Shown here: piece after piece, positions 47,367 through 59,355 of the stretch
How positions within the stretch are numbered: position 1 is the first letter of the stretch
Layout: each line of letters opens with the position of its first letter
Source: Corydoras sp. C115
Lineage: Eukaryota; Chordata; Actinopteri; Siluriformes; Callichthyidae
NCBI GenBank assembly: GCA_019802505.1
Contig: JAFMOC010000072.1
Location: 2,583,501 to 2,647,500 of the forward strand
Reading direction: 5' to 3'
Length of the DNA stretch: 64,000 bases
Notes under the pieces: generated by a model
Told to the model about the DNA's origin: nothing
Databases searched by the model: none
What the model saw: only the letters and a program-made list of their open reading frames with translations
Made by a program: the position numbers and the translations under genes

Positions 47367-47708
47367 ATTCATTCATTCATTCATTCATTATCTTCCGCTT
47401 TATCCTCTATTAGGGTCGCAGGGGGGTTCCCCATGCCCATCCAGGGGAGAACGTTTCGGGCGCTGGGCAGATACAGATACACCCAGCACAGGGCGCCAAT
47501 CCATCTCTGGGCACACACTCACTCACACACACACACACTCTATATGGGGCAATTTTTGAGAACTCAATTGACTTGATCCATGTTTTTGGACTGTGGGAGG
47601 AAACCGGAGAACCCGGAGGAAACCTACGCGGACACGGGGAGAACATGGAAACGGGAATCCCTGGTGCTGAGAGGAGAACATGCTAAACCACTAAGCCACC
47701 GTGCCGCT
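47367..47708 (-). mobile_element. SINE-A upstream of ovca2
   Basis: Minus copy in tandem with the previous one; the GGAGTTTCC part is deleted. TTTAACA flanks the pair (about 46982 and 47707). It ends 160 bp before the ovca2 start codon. Confidence 0.9.
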
Positions 47709-47870
47709 TTAACAGCAAGGACCCAAAAACGGATCAGAAACGGCAATACTTTACGCTCCAGACCAGCCGGTGGCGGTAACGCCGTTCACCAATTGTCAAT
47801 AAATACTAAAGAAGAAGAAGAAGACCGTGGCGACGTAAGGAACAGAGAACGGGAACGTTCGTCGGTTCTA

Positions 47871-49480
47871 ATGAGCGCCGCGGCTTCGCTCCGTGTTCTC
47901 TGTGTTCACGGTTACAGACAAAACTCCAACACCTTCCGAGAAAAGACCGGAGCTCTGCGAAAGCTGCTGAAAAAACAGGCTGAATTAGTGTTTATTAATG
48001 CACCTCATCATGTTTCCACTGACGGTGAGTAACCACGTGATCCGCACGGACTCATAACACCGTCCACTGCTTTAAAAACGTGATTTAGCATGTTCTCCTC
48101 TCAGCACTAGGGATTCCCGGTTCGAATCCCCATCTGGGTGGAGTTTCCATGTTCTCCCCGTGTCCGCGTGGGTTTCCTCCGGGTTCTCCGGTTTCCTCCC
48201 ACAGTCCAAAAACATGGATCAAGTCAATTGAATTCTCCAAATTGCCCCATATAGAGTGTGTGTGTGAGTGAGTGTGTGCCCAGCGATGGATTGGCGCCCT
48301 GTCCTGGGTCTATCTGCCCAGCGCCCGAGATGTTCTCCCCTGGATGGGCATGGGGAACCCCACCGCGACCCTAATAGAAGATAAAGCGGGAGATAATGAA
48401 TGAATGAATGGGTGGCACGGTGGCTTAGTGGTTTAGCATGTTCTCCTCTCAGCACTAGGGATTCCCGGTTCGAATCCTCATCTGGGTGGAGTTTCCATGT
48501 TCTCCCCGTGTCCGCGTGGGTTTCCTCCGGGTTCTCCGGTTTCCTCCCACAGTCCAAAAACATGGATCAAGGTCAATTGAATTCTCCAAATTGCCCCATA
48601 TAGAGTGTGTCTGTGTGAGTGAGTGTGTACCCAGCGATGGATTGGCTCCCTGTCCTGGGTCTATCTGCCCAGCGCCCGAGACGTTCTCCCCTGGATGAGC
48701 ATGGGGAACCCCACCGCGACCCTAATAGAGGATAAAGTGGAAGATAATGAATGCATATATGGATGGTTTTACACGTTGCAGTTGATAGAAAATTGGTTTC
48801 TAAATGTTCAGTATATAAATAACATTTAAAATACGTTTAAACACGTCTAAATAGGTTTAGTCAGTGAGTACAGATGATGTTAAATTGGGTATTATTTAAA
48901 ATTTTGGTTCAGTTTGGTGTTTTTTTTCAGGTTAAAAACAGGAACAAGGAACTGTCAGAACCAAGATCTGATAAAGATCAGAGGCTTAAGTTGAAATTAC
49001 TGAACAGCTCACATGGTACAGATTAAGACAAAGATTTTAAAGGAAATTGTTTAATCATTCTGTTCATCATGCTGCTAGTTTTTGTCACACCTTTATATAG
49101 ACTGATAAAACGTCATAGGGAGACATTGTTAGGTTAATAAGCTAACAAATTTATATTTATATATTCATTCATTCATTATCTCCCGCTTTATCCTCTATTA
49201 GGGTCGCGGTGGGGTTCCCCATGCCCATCCAGGGGAGAACGTCTCTGGCGCTGGGCAGATACACCCAGGACAGGGCGCCAATCCATCGCTGGGCACACAC
49301 TCACTCACACAGACACACTCTATATGGGGCAATTTGGAGAATGTAATTGACTTGATCCATGTTTTTGGACTGTGGGAGGAAACCGGAGAACCCGGAGGAA
49401 ACCCACGCGGGCATGGGGAGAACATGGAAACTTTACCCAGATGGGGATTCAAACCGGGAATCCCTAGCGCTGAGAGGTGA

Positions 49481-49542
<62 letters not shown>

Positions 49543-50218
49543 GTATATGTGTGTGTGTGTGTGTCAGAGTATAGAATTTAAGTATTAAATAAAAATAAAA
49601 ATACATTTGTTGAAAATAAGACATATCTTGTTTTAACTTTACAACGATTCACAAAGTATTTATCCAAATTGGTTTTGTCGTTTCCCAGATCCCGAGAATC
49701 AGGACAAGTCTGCAAACAACAACAACAATGAAGAACAGAGGGGATGGTGGTTTTCTGATCCCCAGGCGCGCAGCTTCAATGCCAATCAGGAATGTGAAAC
49801 CAGCCTGGGTTTAGAGGAGAGTCTAGAAGCAGTCCGTATGGCCGTGCAAGACCAGGGGCCGTTTGATGGCATTTTGGGCTTTAGTCAAGGTGCTGCCCTT
49901 GTGGTCATGATTTGCACTTTGCAAGAGCAGAAACTAGAGCCGATATTGAATTTTCGCTTTGCCATCTTGATAGCGGGTTTCCGCAGCCACTGTGCTCAGC
50001 ATCAGCGCTTCTATGAAAATGTAGAGATCACTTTACCGTCTCTACACGTGTTTGGCCAGGATGACAAAGTTATCCCAGAAGACATGAGTAAAGAACTGCT
50101 TCCAATTTTCTCCACTCCCTCCATCCTCACTCATTCAGGTGGTCATTTTGTCCCTGCTGCTTCAGCACACAAACAAATGTACCTGCAGTTTTTGAAGACG
50201 TTTTCTACCCAGCAATAA
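47871..50218 (+). CDS. ovca2: OVCA2, FSH-family serine hydrolase, two exons
   Basis: Alpha/beta-hydrolase of the FSH1/OVCA2 family; the human enzyme is an esterase preferring long-chain alkyl esters. Exon 1 is 47871-48024 (donor G/GTGAGT), exon 2 is 49689-50218 (acceptor TTTCCCAG); together 684 nt, 227 residues plus stop, the usual family length. Exon 1 carries SLRVLCVHGYRQN and FREKTGALRKLL. The nucleophile elbow GFSQG places Ser117; Asp177 lies in GQDDKVIP and His204 in SGGHFVPA, a complete triad. RGWWFS (69-74) is also conserved. An asparagine run (61-65) follows the exon junction. The 1.66-kb intron holds three SINE-A copies and a TA microsatellite. The start at 47871 aligns with the family; an open frame running further upstream is only SINE sequence. 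A possible polyadenylation signal AATAAA is at 50416. Confidence 0.95.
48086..48409 (+). mobile_element. SINE-A in ovca2 intron
   Basis: Plus copy lacking the first 20 bases; (GAAT)n tail runs straight into the next copy. Confidence 0.9.
48411..48752 (+). mobile_element. SINE-A in ovca2 intron
   Basis: Plus copy in head-to-tail tandem with the previous one. Confidence 0.9.
49163..49484 (-). mobile_element. SINE-A in ovca2 intron
   Basis: Minus copy whose head is replaced by a TA microsatellite. Confidence 0.9.
49486..49540. repeat. (TA)n microsatellite at a SINE-A head
   Basis: TA run that truncates the 5' end of the minus SINE-A at 49163-49484 in the ovca2 intron; followed by a short GT run (49549-49564). 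Confidence 0.95.
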
Positions 50219-50642
50219 ATAATTTAATTTAAAGAGAGGTTTTACAAGATTTAGCTTGAAACATGTCATGATTGCAACACACTTTATATGCAATTTCCTA
50301 AACATATACATGTATGGTTTAGGTTTTCAAATGCTTTATTGTCAAGAATGGAATATAGTATTCACAGTTGTACAATTAGCTATTGCCATAAGTCATTGTG
50401 GGTTTTTTATCATAGAATAAACCAGCCTCAGTAATAGTAACATTGTCTTTTGGGAGGCCACCATGTCTGGAATGTAACCATTGTAGTTTCATACTACCAA
50501 CGTGACAGCAGGCAGTGGGCAAGAATGCTTTTAGGTGAGATTTAACAGGGTGTACTTAATTAAAAGCCATTTGAAGTCATAGCACACTGAGCTATTGAGC
50601 TTAATAAATTGCAGAATTTTTAAGTAAACAGTGTGAGATTGT

Positions 50643-51054
50643 TAGGGGTGTCTTCAACTAAGGATTTTCATAGTCGAATCTGATTCGTCAGATTTTCCCT
50701 ATAGTCGACTGATAGTCGACTTAGTTAAAATTTCACCACAAGATGGCGCTATAAGCGTGGTTTTTAAAAAAGATTTTTAAAAATATTTTACTTGTTTTTC
50801 TAGAGCACCGTAAATGGTCTTTTTTCCACTTCAAAGGAAAAACCTAAAACACTCAGATCAATGAGGTTTAGGATGATTAGGATGACTTTATTTGACAAAA
50901 GGCAATATATATAACGAAAACAAAGACATTTCATGTAAAAACCCCCATGTGGTCAAAATGTGGTACCATGTACCATGTGGTACATTCGACTATGAGGTTC
51001 ATAGTCGACTACGGTTCTCCGAATCGAATCAGCGAATATTGCAGCTCACCCCTA
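50643..51054. mobile_element. hAT non-autonomous element (TAGGGGTG family), copy 2, inverted relative to copy 1
   Basis: Same family as 23910-24307 in opposite orientation. Ends TAGGGGTG and CACCCCTA, duplication GAGATTGT (50635-50642 and 51055-51062). 412 bp; a short stretch near 50800-50870 differs from copy 1. It lies 3' of ovca2. Confidence 0.85.
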
Positions 51055-51062
51055 GAGATTGT

Positions 51063-52061
51063 TAATATGATGGATGTGTTGTACCTGAGGTTATATTATG
51101 ATTACTGGATTAAAGTCAGTGCCTAAATTTTACTATTGTATTGTCCATTCAGATGTGTTTATATTCATGGAAAGTGGTTGCCATTTGCTTTAGTACCACT
51201 AGATGACAGACAATCTTGCAAAATGTTCCGTTGCATGCAAAACCAAATGGGTATTTTCTCATCGCATTATCATCCATTAAATCCTCTATTTGGGTCAATG
51301 GTGGGTCCAAAGAACGTTTCCCAGTTGAACAATCAAATGCTGCTATCTAGTAAAAATATAGGTATTATAAAATGACTAGTTTCGGTCATTAAATCTGATT
51401 GGCTAAGCTGTTTCTCCAGCCATGACATTATTGGAAATAATGCATAAATCTGACTGCTTCACGCTTATCAGTGCGTGATATACAATACATTATAATCCTC
51501 TACCAATGTTCTTCATATGCTGATTTTTGTAATTTAGCCACTAGATGGCAGTATTTGACTGTTAGAGAACCAAGAAACGTTACTCAGCGAACAGTATTAC
51601 CTTTAAAAACCAGACTAGATCTTGAAGACCAGTTTTTTAATTTTGCAATTAAATTGCAAAGTTAAATGCATCTGTAAATGCATTTAAAACTCAAACCTTG
51701 TTTTTTTCTCGTGTGTGTGTAACCGTTTTATAAAAACAATAAGGCTCTCAGGGTTGTGTGTTATGGAGGTGTAATGGTGATCTGCTATACAGTGCCTAAT
51801 AACACCTCTTTTGCGTGATGCACAACCTCCCATGCTTTAGTGCTTCATCAAACGATGCTCGTGTACAATGAGCAAAAATGATTTGTGCAATTGTCTTGTA
51901 AAGGATGTAGCTGGTCTATAAACTGATAAAAATGTATTCATCCATTAATAAAATTTGTTACATCCATTGTAAAATTCAGAGGCTGCATCCACCGACTGAG
52001 GATGTCCCACATGATACAGCAATTTCACACAAACCCTCAGTTTACTTAACAAGAGTTGTTT
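51063..52061. other. Intergenic DNA between ovca2 and the sfi1 side, nothing recognised
   Basis: No coding similarity or repeat family identified. Confidence 0.45.
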
Positions 52062-52307
52062 AATTCATTCCTTCATTATCTCCCGCTTTCTCCTCTATTA
52101 GGGTCGCGGTGGGGTTCCCCATGCCCATCCAGGGGAGAACGTCTCGGGCGCTGGGCAGATAGACCCAGGACAGAGGAAACCGGAGAACGCGGAGGAAACC
52201 CACGCAGACACGGGGAGAACATGGAAACTCCACCCAGATGGGGATTCGAACCGGGAATCCCTAGTGCTGAGAGGCGAACGTGCTAACCACTAAGCCACCG
52301 TGCCGCC
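52062..52307 (-). mobile_element. SINE-A, internally deleted
   Basis: Minus copy missing about 100 bp after ACCCAGGACAG; direct repeats AGTTGTTTAA on both sides. Confidence 0.9.
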
Positions 52308-53119
52308 GAGTTGTTTAATAATAAAGCGAATTTCTTTATAAATTCTAATACCAAAAAACTGAATCGGAGTTGGACACCAAGCCTAACTGGCTTGATTCAT
52401 CTTACACACTCAAAGTGGAATGGCAGCAGCAATGCAATGTTGGAACGCTGTGAGACAAAGCTGGCAATGAAGGCGCTGCACAAGTCCTGATGGATATCTT
52501 GAGGTCCTACAGCTGGAAGATCACGCAACTGATTTGGCGAGCTACCATCATTAGAGGACTAAAGACAGGCGGTGAGGAAAAATGAAGGCAGACAAAGACA
52601 GGTTTGCTGTGAACACTGACTGTGCTGGCAATTGAACTCAGCATGTTTGTGTAGCAGGCATGTTTACAGTTTATGGAGGAAGTGTGGCACAGTCCTAATA
52701 CATTTAATACCTTAACAGCAGAATGTTTTCTACAATGTGTGACATGCAGCATCCTGCCACACAGTTCAGCTCAAGGAGAAAGCCAGCATACAGTGAGTGA
52801 TGTAATGTTATTCTTTTCAATCCAGTAACATTTAAATGGCTGATGGATTGAGCTCTGGCTGACATTCCAAAAGAAAATTCCGTTCACAATGTGCTGGTGT
52901 GCCATAGATCAGCAAAGTGCCCAAAGACCTAGAAGAAATTCTGAAAGCCACGCATGCCGAAGAATAAGCTTTATGGTGTGTGTCATGACTGGAGGCAAAA
53001 TATCAGCAGTGCACCAGTGGTTGACATTGGGGAGCTTTGAACAGCTTTCTGGGGTTGGCCTAGTGCTGTGCTGCTGGCATATTGTAGAGAACTTTCTTGA
53101 CACCATTGTTTTATTTTAC

Positions 53120-53370
53120 AAGCTATCAGCGAGGAAGGTGCTTAACCAGTGGGCAGAAAAGCAAGAAGCAATGTTCCAGAAGTTTCACGCATTGCTCATG
53201 GTCTCAGTCCTGGCCTTAAATCCCCCTTTATTTTTTGACACCAGCAACTGAGGTATTAAAGCTGTTCTGTCCCGAGTGCAGGAGGGCAAGAACATATTCT
53301 GACCTTTGTCAGCCAAAGATTATCAAAATCTGCTTGCAAATACTTTCATGTTGCAGGGCCTTGCAGCGCT
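53120..53370 (+). pseudogene. Possible Gypsy-type retrotransposon pol (RNase H start) fossil
   Basis: In one frame, SVLALNPPLFFDTSN, a stop, then GIKAVLSRVQEGKN resembles the polymerase/RNase H linker of Ty3/Gypsy elements (PVLA..P, DTDAS, GIGAVLSQ). Stops interrupt it and no LTR or integrase is seen. The upstream open frame (52889 on) has no recognisable similarity. Confidence 0.35.
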
Positions 53371-53706
53371 CCATCATCAGCCATCATGCAGGTTAGCAGT
53401 GCCAAACTTCAAACATATTTACAATACGGTACAATAATTAATTTCATTACACTAGATGATTCAGTGCAAATATATGTAATATAAATGATGTAAATATATA
53501 TAGATTTTTTGTATATATGTAATATATATCTAATATATATACACTGTCACTTTACTTTTTCTTAAAATTCTAAGCCACTAATACTTTTTGAAACTTTAAT
53601 TTGACTATATTACATTTTAATAGACTTGCTTATTATTATTATTACTCTTACTGGTAGTATTTATATCCTTTATTCTTAGTTTGTTTACTATAACACAAAG
53701 AAATGA

Positions 53707-53975
53707 GCAGGCAGCGCGGTGGATTAGTGGTTAGCACGTTTGCCTGTCAGCGAGTTCGAATCTCAGTCCAGTTCGAAACCCAATCTGGGCAGAGTGTCCA
53801 TGTTCTCCCCGTGTCCGCATGGGTTTCCTTCATGTTCTCTAGTTTCCTCCCACAGTGTAAAAACTGAATACTCTAAATTGCCCTATATAATGTGTGTTTG
53901 TGTGTAAGTATGCCCAGCGTTACATTGGCGCCCTGTCTTGGGTGTATCTGCCCAGCGCAACCTTCTCCCCTGTAT
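53707..53975 (+). mobile_element. SINE-A, diverged
   Basis: Old plus copy (GCAGCGCGGTGGATTAGTGG) with a degraded 3' end leading into a TATA-rich stretch. Confidence 0.85.
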
Positions 53976-54003
53976 GTATATATATACATATATATACTGT
54001 ATA

Positions 54004-54351
54004 GGCGGCACGGTGGCTTAGTGGTTAGCACGTTCTCCTCTCAGCGCTAGGGATTCCCGGTTCGAATCCCCATCTGGGTGGAGTTTCCATGTTCTCCCCG
54101 TGTCCGCATGGGTTTCCTCCGGGTTCTCCGGTTTCCTCCCACAGTCCAAAAACATGGCTGAAGTCAATTGAATTTTTTTAAAAATTGCCCCATATAGAGT
54201 GTCTGTGTGAGTGAGTGTGTGTCTAGCGATGGATTGGCGCCCTGTCCTGGGACTATCTACCCAGCGCCCGAGACGTTCTCCCCTGGATGGGCATGAGGAA
54301 CCCCACCGCGACCCTAATAGAGGATAAAGCGGGAGATAATGAATGAATGAA
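54004..54351 (+). mobile_element. SINE-A at the left edge of the tandem duplication
   Basis: Full plus copy, (GAAT)n tail; its right flank is homologous to the flank that follows the SINE at 57466. Confidence 0.92.
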
Positions 54352-54510
54352 TATATATATTCTTTTTTCCAATTTTTCCAAATATATCTTATATCTTTGC
54401 CACTGTCACTTCAAAAAAAGCCACTAATATTTTTTTTTTACTTTATTTAATTTGACTATATTACATTTTAATAGATGCTTATTGTCTTTACTATTACTAG
54501 TAGTATTTCT

Positions 54511-54863
54511 ATCCATCCATCCATTCATTATCTTCCGCTTTATCCTCTATTAGGGTCGCGGTGGGGTTCCCCATGCCCGTCCAAAGGAGAAAGTTTCAGG
54601 CGCTGGGCAGATAGACCCAGGACAGGGCGCCAATCCATCGCTGGGCACACACTCACTCACACAGACCCACTCTATATGGGGCAATTTGGAGAATTAAATT
54701 AACCTTAATCCATATTTTTGGACTGTGGGAGGAAACCGGAGAACCCTGAGGAAACCAAGCAGACACAGGGAGAACATGGAAACTCCACCCAGATTGGGAT
54801 TTGAACCGGAATCCCTAGCGCTGAGAGGAGAACATGCCAACCACTAAGCCACCGAGCCGCCAG
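54511..54863 (-). mobile_element. SINE-A inside duplication unit 1
   Basis: Full minus copy; only its head half persists in unit 2 (57938-58096). Confidence 0.9.
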
Positions 54864-55075
54864 TGTTTCTTTGCTTTATTCTTTATTTGTTTTATATTGT
54901 GGAATTTTTAACTGCTGCAAGTTCCCCCTGCGGATTAATGAATTATTCTGATTCTAATTCCGATTCTGATTAATATCATTCTTAGTTATGCTCATACTTT
55001 TAATTCCTTAATTACCCTCGTACAAATATCTGTTAATAATAAATAAAGTAATGAGATGACGTTTGGATGAGGACT

Positions 55076-55285
55076 GTTGAGGGCAAGGTAGCTCAGTGGT
55101 CAGGGCATTGGGTTATCAATCTGAAGGTTGGTGGTTCAAATCCCAGGTCCAATGAAGTTACCAAAGTGGGTTCTTGAGCAAGACCCTCAACCCTCATTGC
55201 TCCAGGGATGTTGTGATTAACTCTGTGCTCACCTTGTAAGTCGCTTTGGATAAAAGCGTCCAATAAATGACCAAATGTAAATATA
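55076..55285 (+). mobile_element. SINE-B, duplication unit 1
   Basis: Full copy, shared with unit 2. Confidence 0.88.
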
Positions 55286-55319
55286 ATATAAAATATAAAA
55301 AATATATAGGACTGGCTCT

Positions 55320-55496
55320 GTGATGGGGCTCTTTAATTGTGGAACTGCCGGCGGCTTCGCGGTGGTTACGGTTTGTTGTTCTGTCTCTGTGTGGAAGTTA
55401 AGGACGCTGGTTTGATGCTTTCAGAAAACTGAATTAAAATAACGAATTTACGAACTTTACAAACGGAATAAGTGAAAGCAGTTCTGTGGTAATATT
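55320..55496 (+). other. Candidate 5' non-coding exon/promoter, copy 1
   Basis: A short CpG-bearing block (CTGCCGGCGGCTTCGCGG near 55345) in AT-rich surroundings, running to a strong donor ATATT/GTAAGT at 55497. It is on the right strand and side to be the upstream non-coding exon that sfi1 requires, 7 kb away. It is repeated almost exactly at 58555-58725. Purely an inference; it may be unrelated repeat DNA. Confidence 0.25.
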
Positions 55497-56125
55497 GTAA
55501 GTATAGTTTTTGAAGTTGTGAATGAGAAATTCATGAGCATTACAGGCGTCGTTTTAATAGATTTGTGTTTAGTATAACATATCAGCAATTTAACATTACA
55601 TATAATAATATCATAATATGTTCAAAAAAAGTCAAATGAAACATTAAATTGGCCACTGCTTTCTAAATAAAGCTAAAAAGGTTTGAAGTCAGAATGAATC
55701 ATTTAGATCATTTCTTGCTCAAATATGAATTGGACGGAGCCCCTAAAGTGACATGGAAGAAAAAATATATATATTGCGAGAGTTTATTATAAATTGATGT
55801 ACTTTCAGGTCAGTTTTCGGGTCAACAACAATAAACGATCACAATGGAGAACGTTCATCAAAAGTTTGATTGAGTTTTATTTTGTGATTGGCTTGCAATA
55901 TAAAGACATCAAATCAGTGCCTGACCGTAACACGGTGTGAGTGAGTGTTATGTTCCAATAAAACGGTCAGAAGTCGGCGGCTTTGTTCCAAAAGAACTTA
56001 ATGTGTTTTACTGAATAGAAAAACAAGTGTTCAGGAAAAATCATCAACAACAGACGACTGTGATTAATGTGAGAGCTCTGAATTCTCAAAGACCCCGCTT
56101 CGGTATTTAACCCTGAGGTGGACTG

Positions 56126-56285
56126 TAGAGCTGTGCGGATCGATACAAATATCGATAATATCGATACCAACGCTGGTATTGGTATTGAACAATACTTGCG
56201 TAAAAAGATCGATACTCAAGTTTTTTGTGCGCACGCCGATTTATTAAAGTCTATTCTCTGAGTCTGTAACGCTGAAATCACTGTG

Positions 56286-56345
<60 letters not shown>

Positions 56346-57098
56346 TTGAACATCAGACGAATGTCACTGAAACCCAAAAATGTGAAAATGATACTGTTCT
56401 TAAATAAAAACCTCTAATCCTTTGTTCTAAATGGGGGGGGGGGGGATTTATACTTTATTTTTCACTTATCGATTTTATTTTGCTTAAAGCCAGAAGTGCA
56501 CTGAAGTTAAAAAAAGTCATTTTTCTTTCTATTACACAATTGTATTGTTCAACTTGAGAAAATATCTGCTCACAGAATATGTTGTGGTGTGTTCATTTTG
56601 TTGTACTGTGGTTTGTTAGCTCTGTAAACTCAGAAAATTTAGTTTTAAGTTGTGTTAAGTGATATTTTTTTACACTCTGTTTATTTAAGAAAAAACAGAA
56701 TTGCACTGAAAGGAAGAAAATTCCTTTTTTATTGTTTTGCCTAAGAACAATTCTATTTGAGAAAAAGAAACAAAGAAAGAAAAAACTGTCTAGTGAGGGG
56801 AGCATTTTTACTTTATATTTGTTTTGTCGTTTCTTACCTCAAAAATATATATTTTCCTCACGTTAAAGCAAACTTTGTTTTATTACTGTTCCATTGTTTC
56901 TAAACAAAGATGTTGATTGGGATACATTATTTTGTCACCTACAATATTTGGCGAAATTCTATACTAGGTCTTTTGGATCAATGAAGCTTAGATATTAAAA
57001 AGTATCGGTATCGGTATCGGTATCGAATATCGCGATATTGGCCCTGTATTTACTTGGTATGGGATCGATACCAAAATTCTTGGTATCGCACAGCTCTA
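56126..57098. mobile_element. hAT-like non-autonomous element (TAGAGCTGTGC family), unit 1 copy
   Basis: Ends TAGAGCTGTGCGGATCGATA and the inverted GGTATCGCACAGCTCTA, flanked by an 8-bp duplication GTGGACTG (56118-56125, 57099-57106). Subterminal ATCGATA-rich inverted repeats and an internal CA microsatellite (56286-56341). No transposase frame. 973 bp. Confidence 0.85.
56286..56341. repeat. (CA)n microsatellite
   Basis: About 28 CA units inside the hAT-like element of duplication unit 1. Confidence 0.95.
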
Positions 57099-57465
57099 GT
57101 GGACTGTCCTGTGTGTGGATGAGTGTGAATGGACCTTCCATACATGGTGGGGACTTCCTGAGCCCCAGTCTCATCATTACATTTAAAAAATGTTACCTGC
57201 CCCCTCAGTCTACAGCCCCCCTGTGCTCGGACACCCCTGCACTTTACCATCCTCATCCCGCAACTGGACATTCCTACAATTATAGACGCTCATCCCGCAA
57301 ATGACCATTCCCTCTGATCCCTGCAGTCATTCAGCAGTTGTTTTATGTGAATATACTCTGTGAAATAGTAAATGTCATTACAAAATAAAGAGCATTACGA
57401 AGCATAAAAAAAAACCTTACAAATAATGCATTTCATGTCTTTTTATGTTTAATAAATTCCAACAC

Positions 57466-57825
57466 GGCGGCACAGTGGTTTAGTGGTGAGCACGTTCGCC
57501 TCTCAGCGCTAGGGATTCCCGGTTCGAATCCTCATCTGGGTGGAGTTTCCATGTTCTCCCCGTGTCTGCGTGGGTTTCCTCCGGGTTCTCCGGTTTCCTC
57601 CCACAGTCCAAAAACATGGATCAAGTCAATTGAATCCTCCAAATTGCCCCATATAGAGTGTGTATGTGTGAGTGAGTGTGTGCCCAGTGATGGATTGGCA
57701 TCCTGTCCTGGGTGTATCTGCCCAGCGCCCGAAATGTTCTCCCCTGGATGGGCATGGGGAACCCCACCGCGACCCTAATAGAGGATAAAAGCGGGAGATA
57801 ATGAACGAATGAATGAATGAATGAA
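57466..57825 (+). mobile_element. SINE-A at the unit 1/unit 2 junction
   Basis: Full plus copy; left flank AATTCCAACACG but no matching right repeat, unlike its twin at 60706. Confidence 0.92.
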
Positions 57826-57937
57826 TATACTGTACATTTGCCACTGTCACCTTACTTTTTTAAAAAAGCCACTAATATATATATTTTTAACTTTTCTTAA
57901 TTTGACTATATTACATTTTAATAGATGCTTGTTGTCT

Positions 57938-58096
57938 GGAGAATTCACTTAACCTTGATCCATGTTTTTGTACTATGGTAGGAAACCCACGCGGACACGG
58001 GGAGAACATGGAAACTCCACCCAGATTGGGATTTGAACCGGAATCCCTAACGCTGAGAGGAGAACATGCTAAACCACTAAGCCACCGAGCCGCCAG
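57938..58096 (-). mobile_element. SINE-A, head half only
   Basis: Remnant in unit 2 of the minus copy seen whole at 54511-54863. Confidence 0.88.
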
Positions 58097-58308
58097 TGTT
58101 TCTTTGCTTTATTCTTTATTTGTTTTATATTGTGGAATTTTTAACTGCTGCAAGTTCCCCCTGCGGATTAATGAATTATTCTGATTCTAATTCTGATTAA
58201 TATCATTCTTAGAGTTATGCTCATACTTTTAATTCTTTAATTACGCTCGTACAAATATCTGTTAATATTAAATAAATTAATGAGATGACGTTTGGATGAG
58301 GACTGTTG

Positions 58309-58520
58309 AGGGCAAGGTAGCTCAGTGGTCAGGGCATTGGGCTATCAATCTGAAGGTTGGGGGTTCAAATCCCAGGTCCAATGAAGTTACCAAAGTGGGT
58401 TCTTGAGCAAGACCCTTAACCCTCATTGCTCCAGGGACGTTGTGATTAACTCTGTGCTCACCTTGTAAGTCGCTTTGGATAAAAGCGTCCAATAAATGAC
58501 CAAATGTAAATATAATATAA
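58309..58520 (+). mobile_element. SINE-B, duplication unit 2
   Basis: Full copy, shared with unit 1. Confidence 0.88.
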
Positions 58521-58554
58521 AATATAAAAAATATATAGGACTGGCTCTGTGATG

Positions 58555-58725
58555 GGGCTCTTTAATTGTGGAACTGCCGGCGGCTTCGCGGTGGTTACGG
58601 TTTGTTGTTCTGTCTCTGTGTGGAAGTTAAGGACGCTGGTTTGATGCTTTTAGAAAACTGAATTAAAGTAACGAATTGACGAACTTTACAAACGGAATAA
58701 GTGGAAGCAGTTCTGTGGTAATATT
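58555..58725 (+). other. Candidate 5' non-coding exon/promoter, copy 2
   Basis: Second copy, within the downstream unit of the tandem duplication, of the CpG-bearing block with donor ATATT/GTAAGT (58726). It differs from copy 1 by a few substitutions. If the block is a real sfi1 first exon, the gene has two alternative starts. Confidence 0.25.
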
Positions 58726-59355
58726 GTAAGTATAGTTTTTGAAGTTGTGAATGAGAAATTCATGAGCATTACAGGCGTCGTTTTAATAGATTTGTGTTTA
58801 GTATAACATATCAGCAATTTAACATTACATATAATAATATCATAATATGTTCAAAAAAAGTCAAATGAAACGTAAAATTGGCCACTGCTTTCTAAATAAA
58901 GCTAAAAAGGTTTGAAGTCAGAATGAATCATTTAGATCATTTCTTGCTCAAATATGAATTGGACGGAGCCCCTAAAGTGACAAGGAAGAAAAAATATATA
59001 TATTGCGAGAGTTTATTATAAATTGATGTACTTTCAGGTCAGTTTTCGGGTCAACAACAATAAACGATCACAATGGAGAACGTTCATCAAAAGTTTGATT
59101 GAGTTTTATTTTGTGACTGGCTTGCAATATAAAGACATCAAATCAGTGCCTGACCATAAACACGGTGTGAGTGAGTGTTATGTTCCAATAAAACGGTCAG
59201 AAGTCGGCGGCTTTGTTCCAAAAGAACTTAATATGTTTTACTGAATAGAAAAACAAGTGTTCAGGAAAAATCATCAACAACAGACGACTGTGATTAATGT
59301 GAGAGCTCTGAATTCTCAAAGACCCCGCTTCGGTATTTAACCCTGAGGTGGACTG

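Larger units (their letters stand above)
54399..57839. repeat. Tandem segmental duplication, unit 1
   Basis: Near-identical to 57840-61057: the same order of SINE-B, CpG block, TIR fragment, hAT-like element with the same CA repeat, and SINE-A, at a constant offset of about 3230-3240. Differences are sparse single bases and small indels. Unit 1 carries a fuller minus SINE-A at 54511-54863; unit 2 retains only about 160 bp of it. Unit 1 ends in a SINE tail followed directly by the start of unit 2. Confidence 0.9.

Noticed and set aside
47580..47870. Longer N terminus for ovca2 in the same frame
   Set aside because: The upstream part is SINE-A sequence; the family start aligns at 47871.
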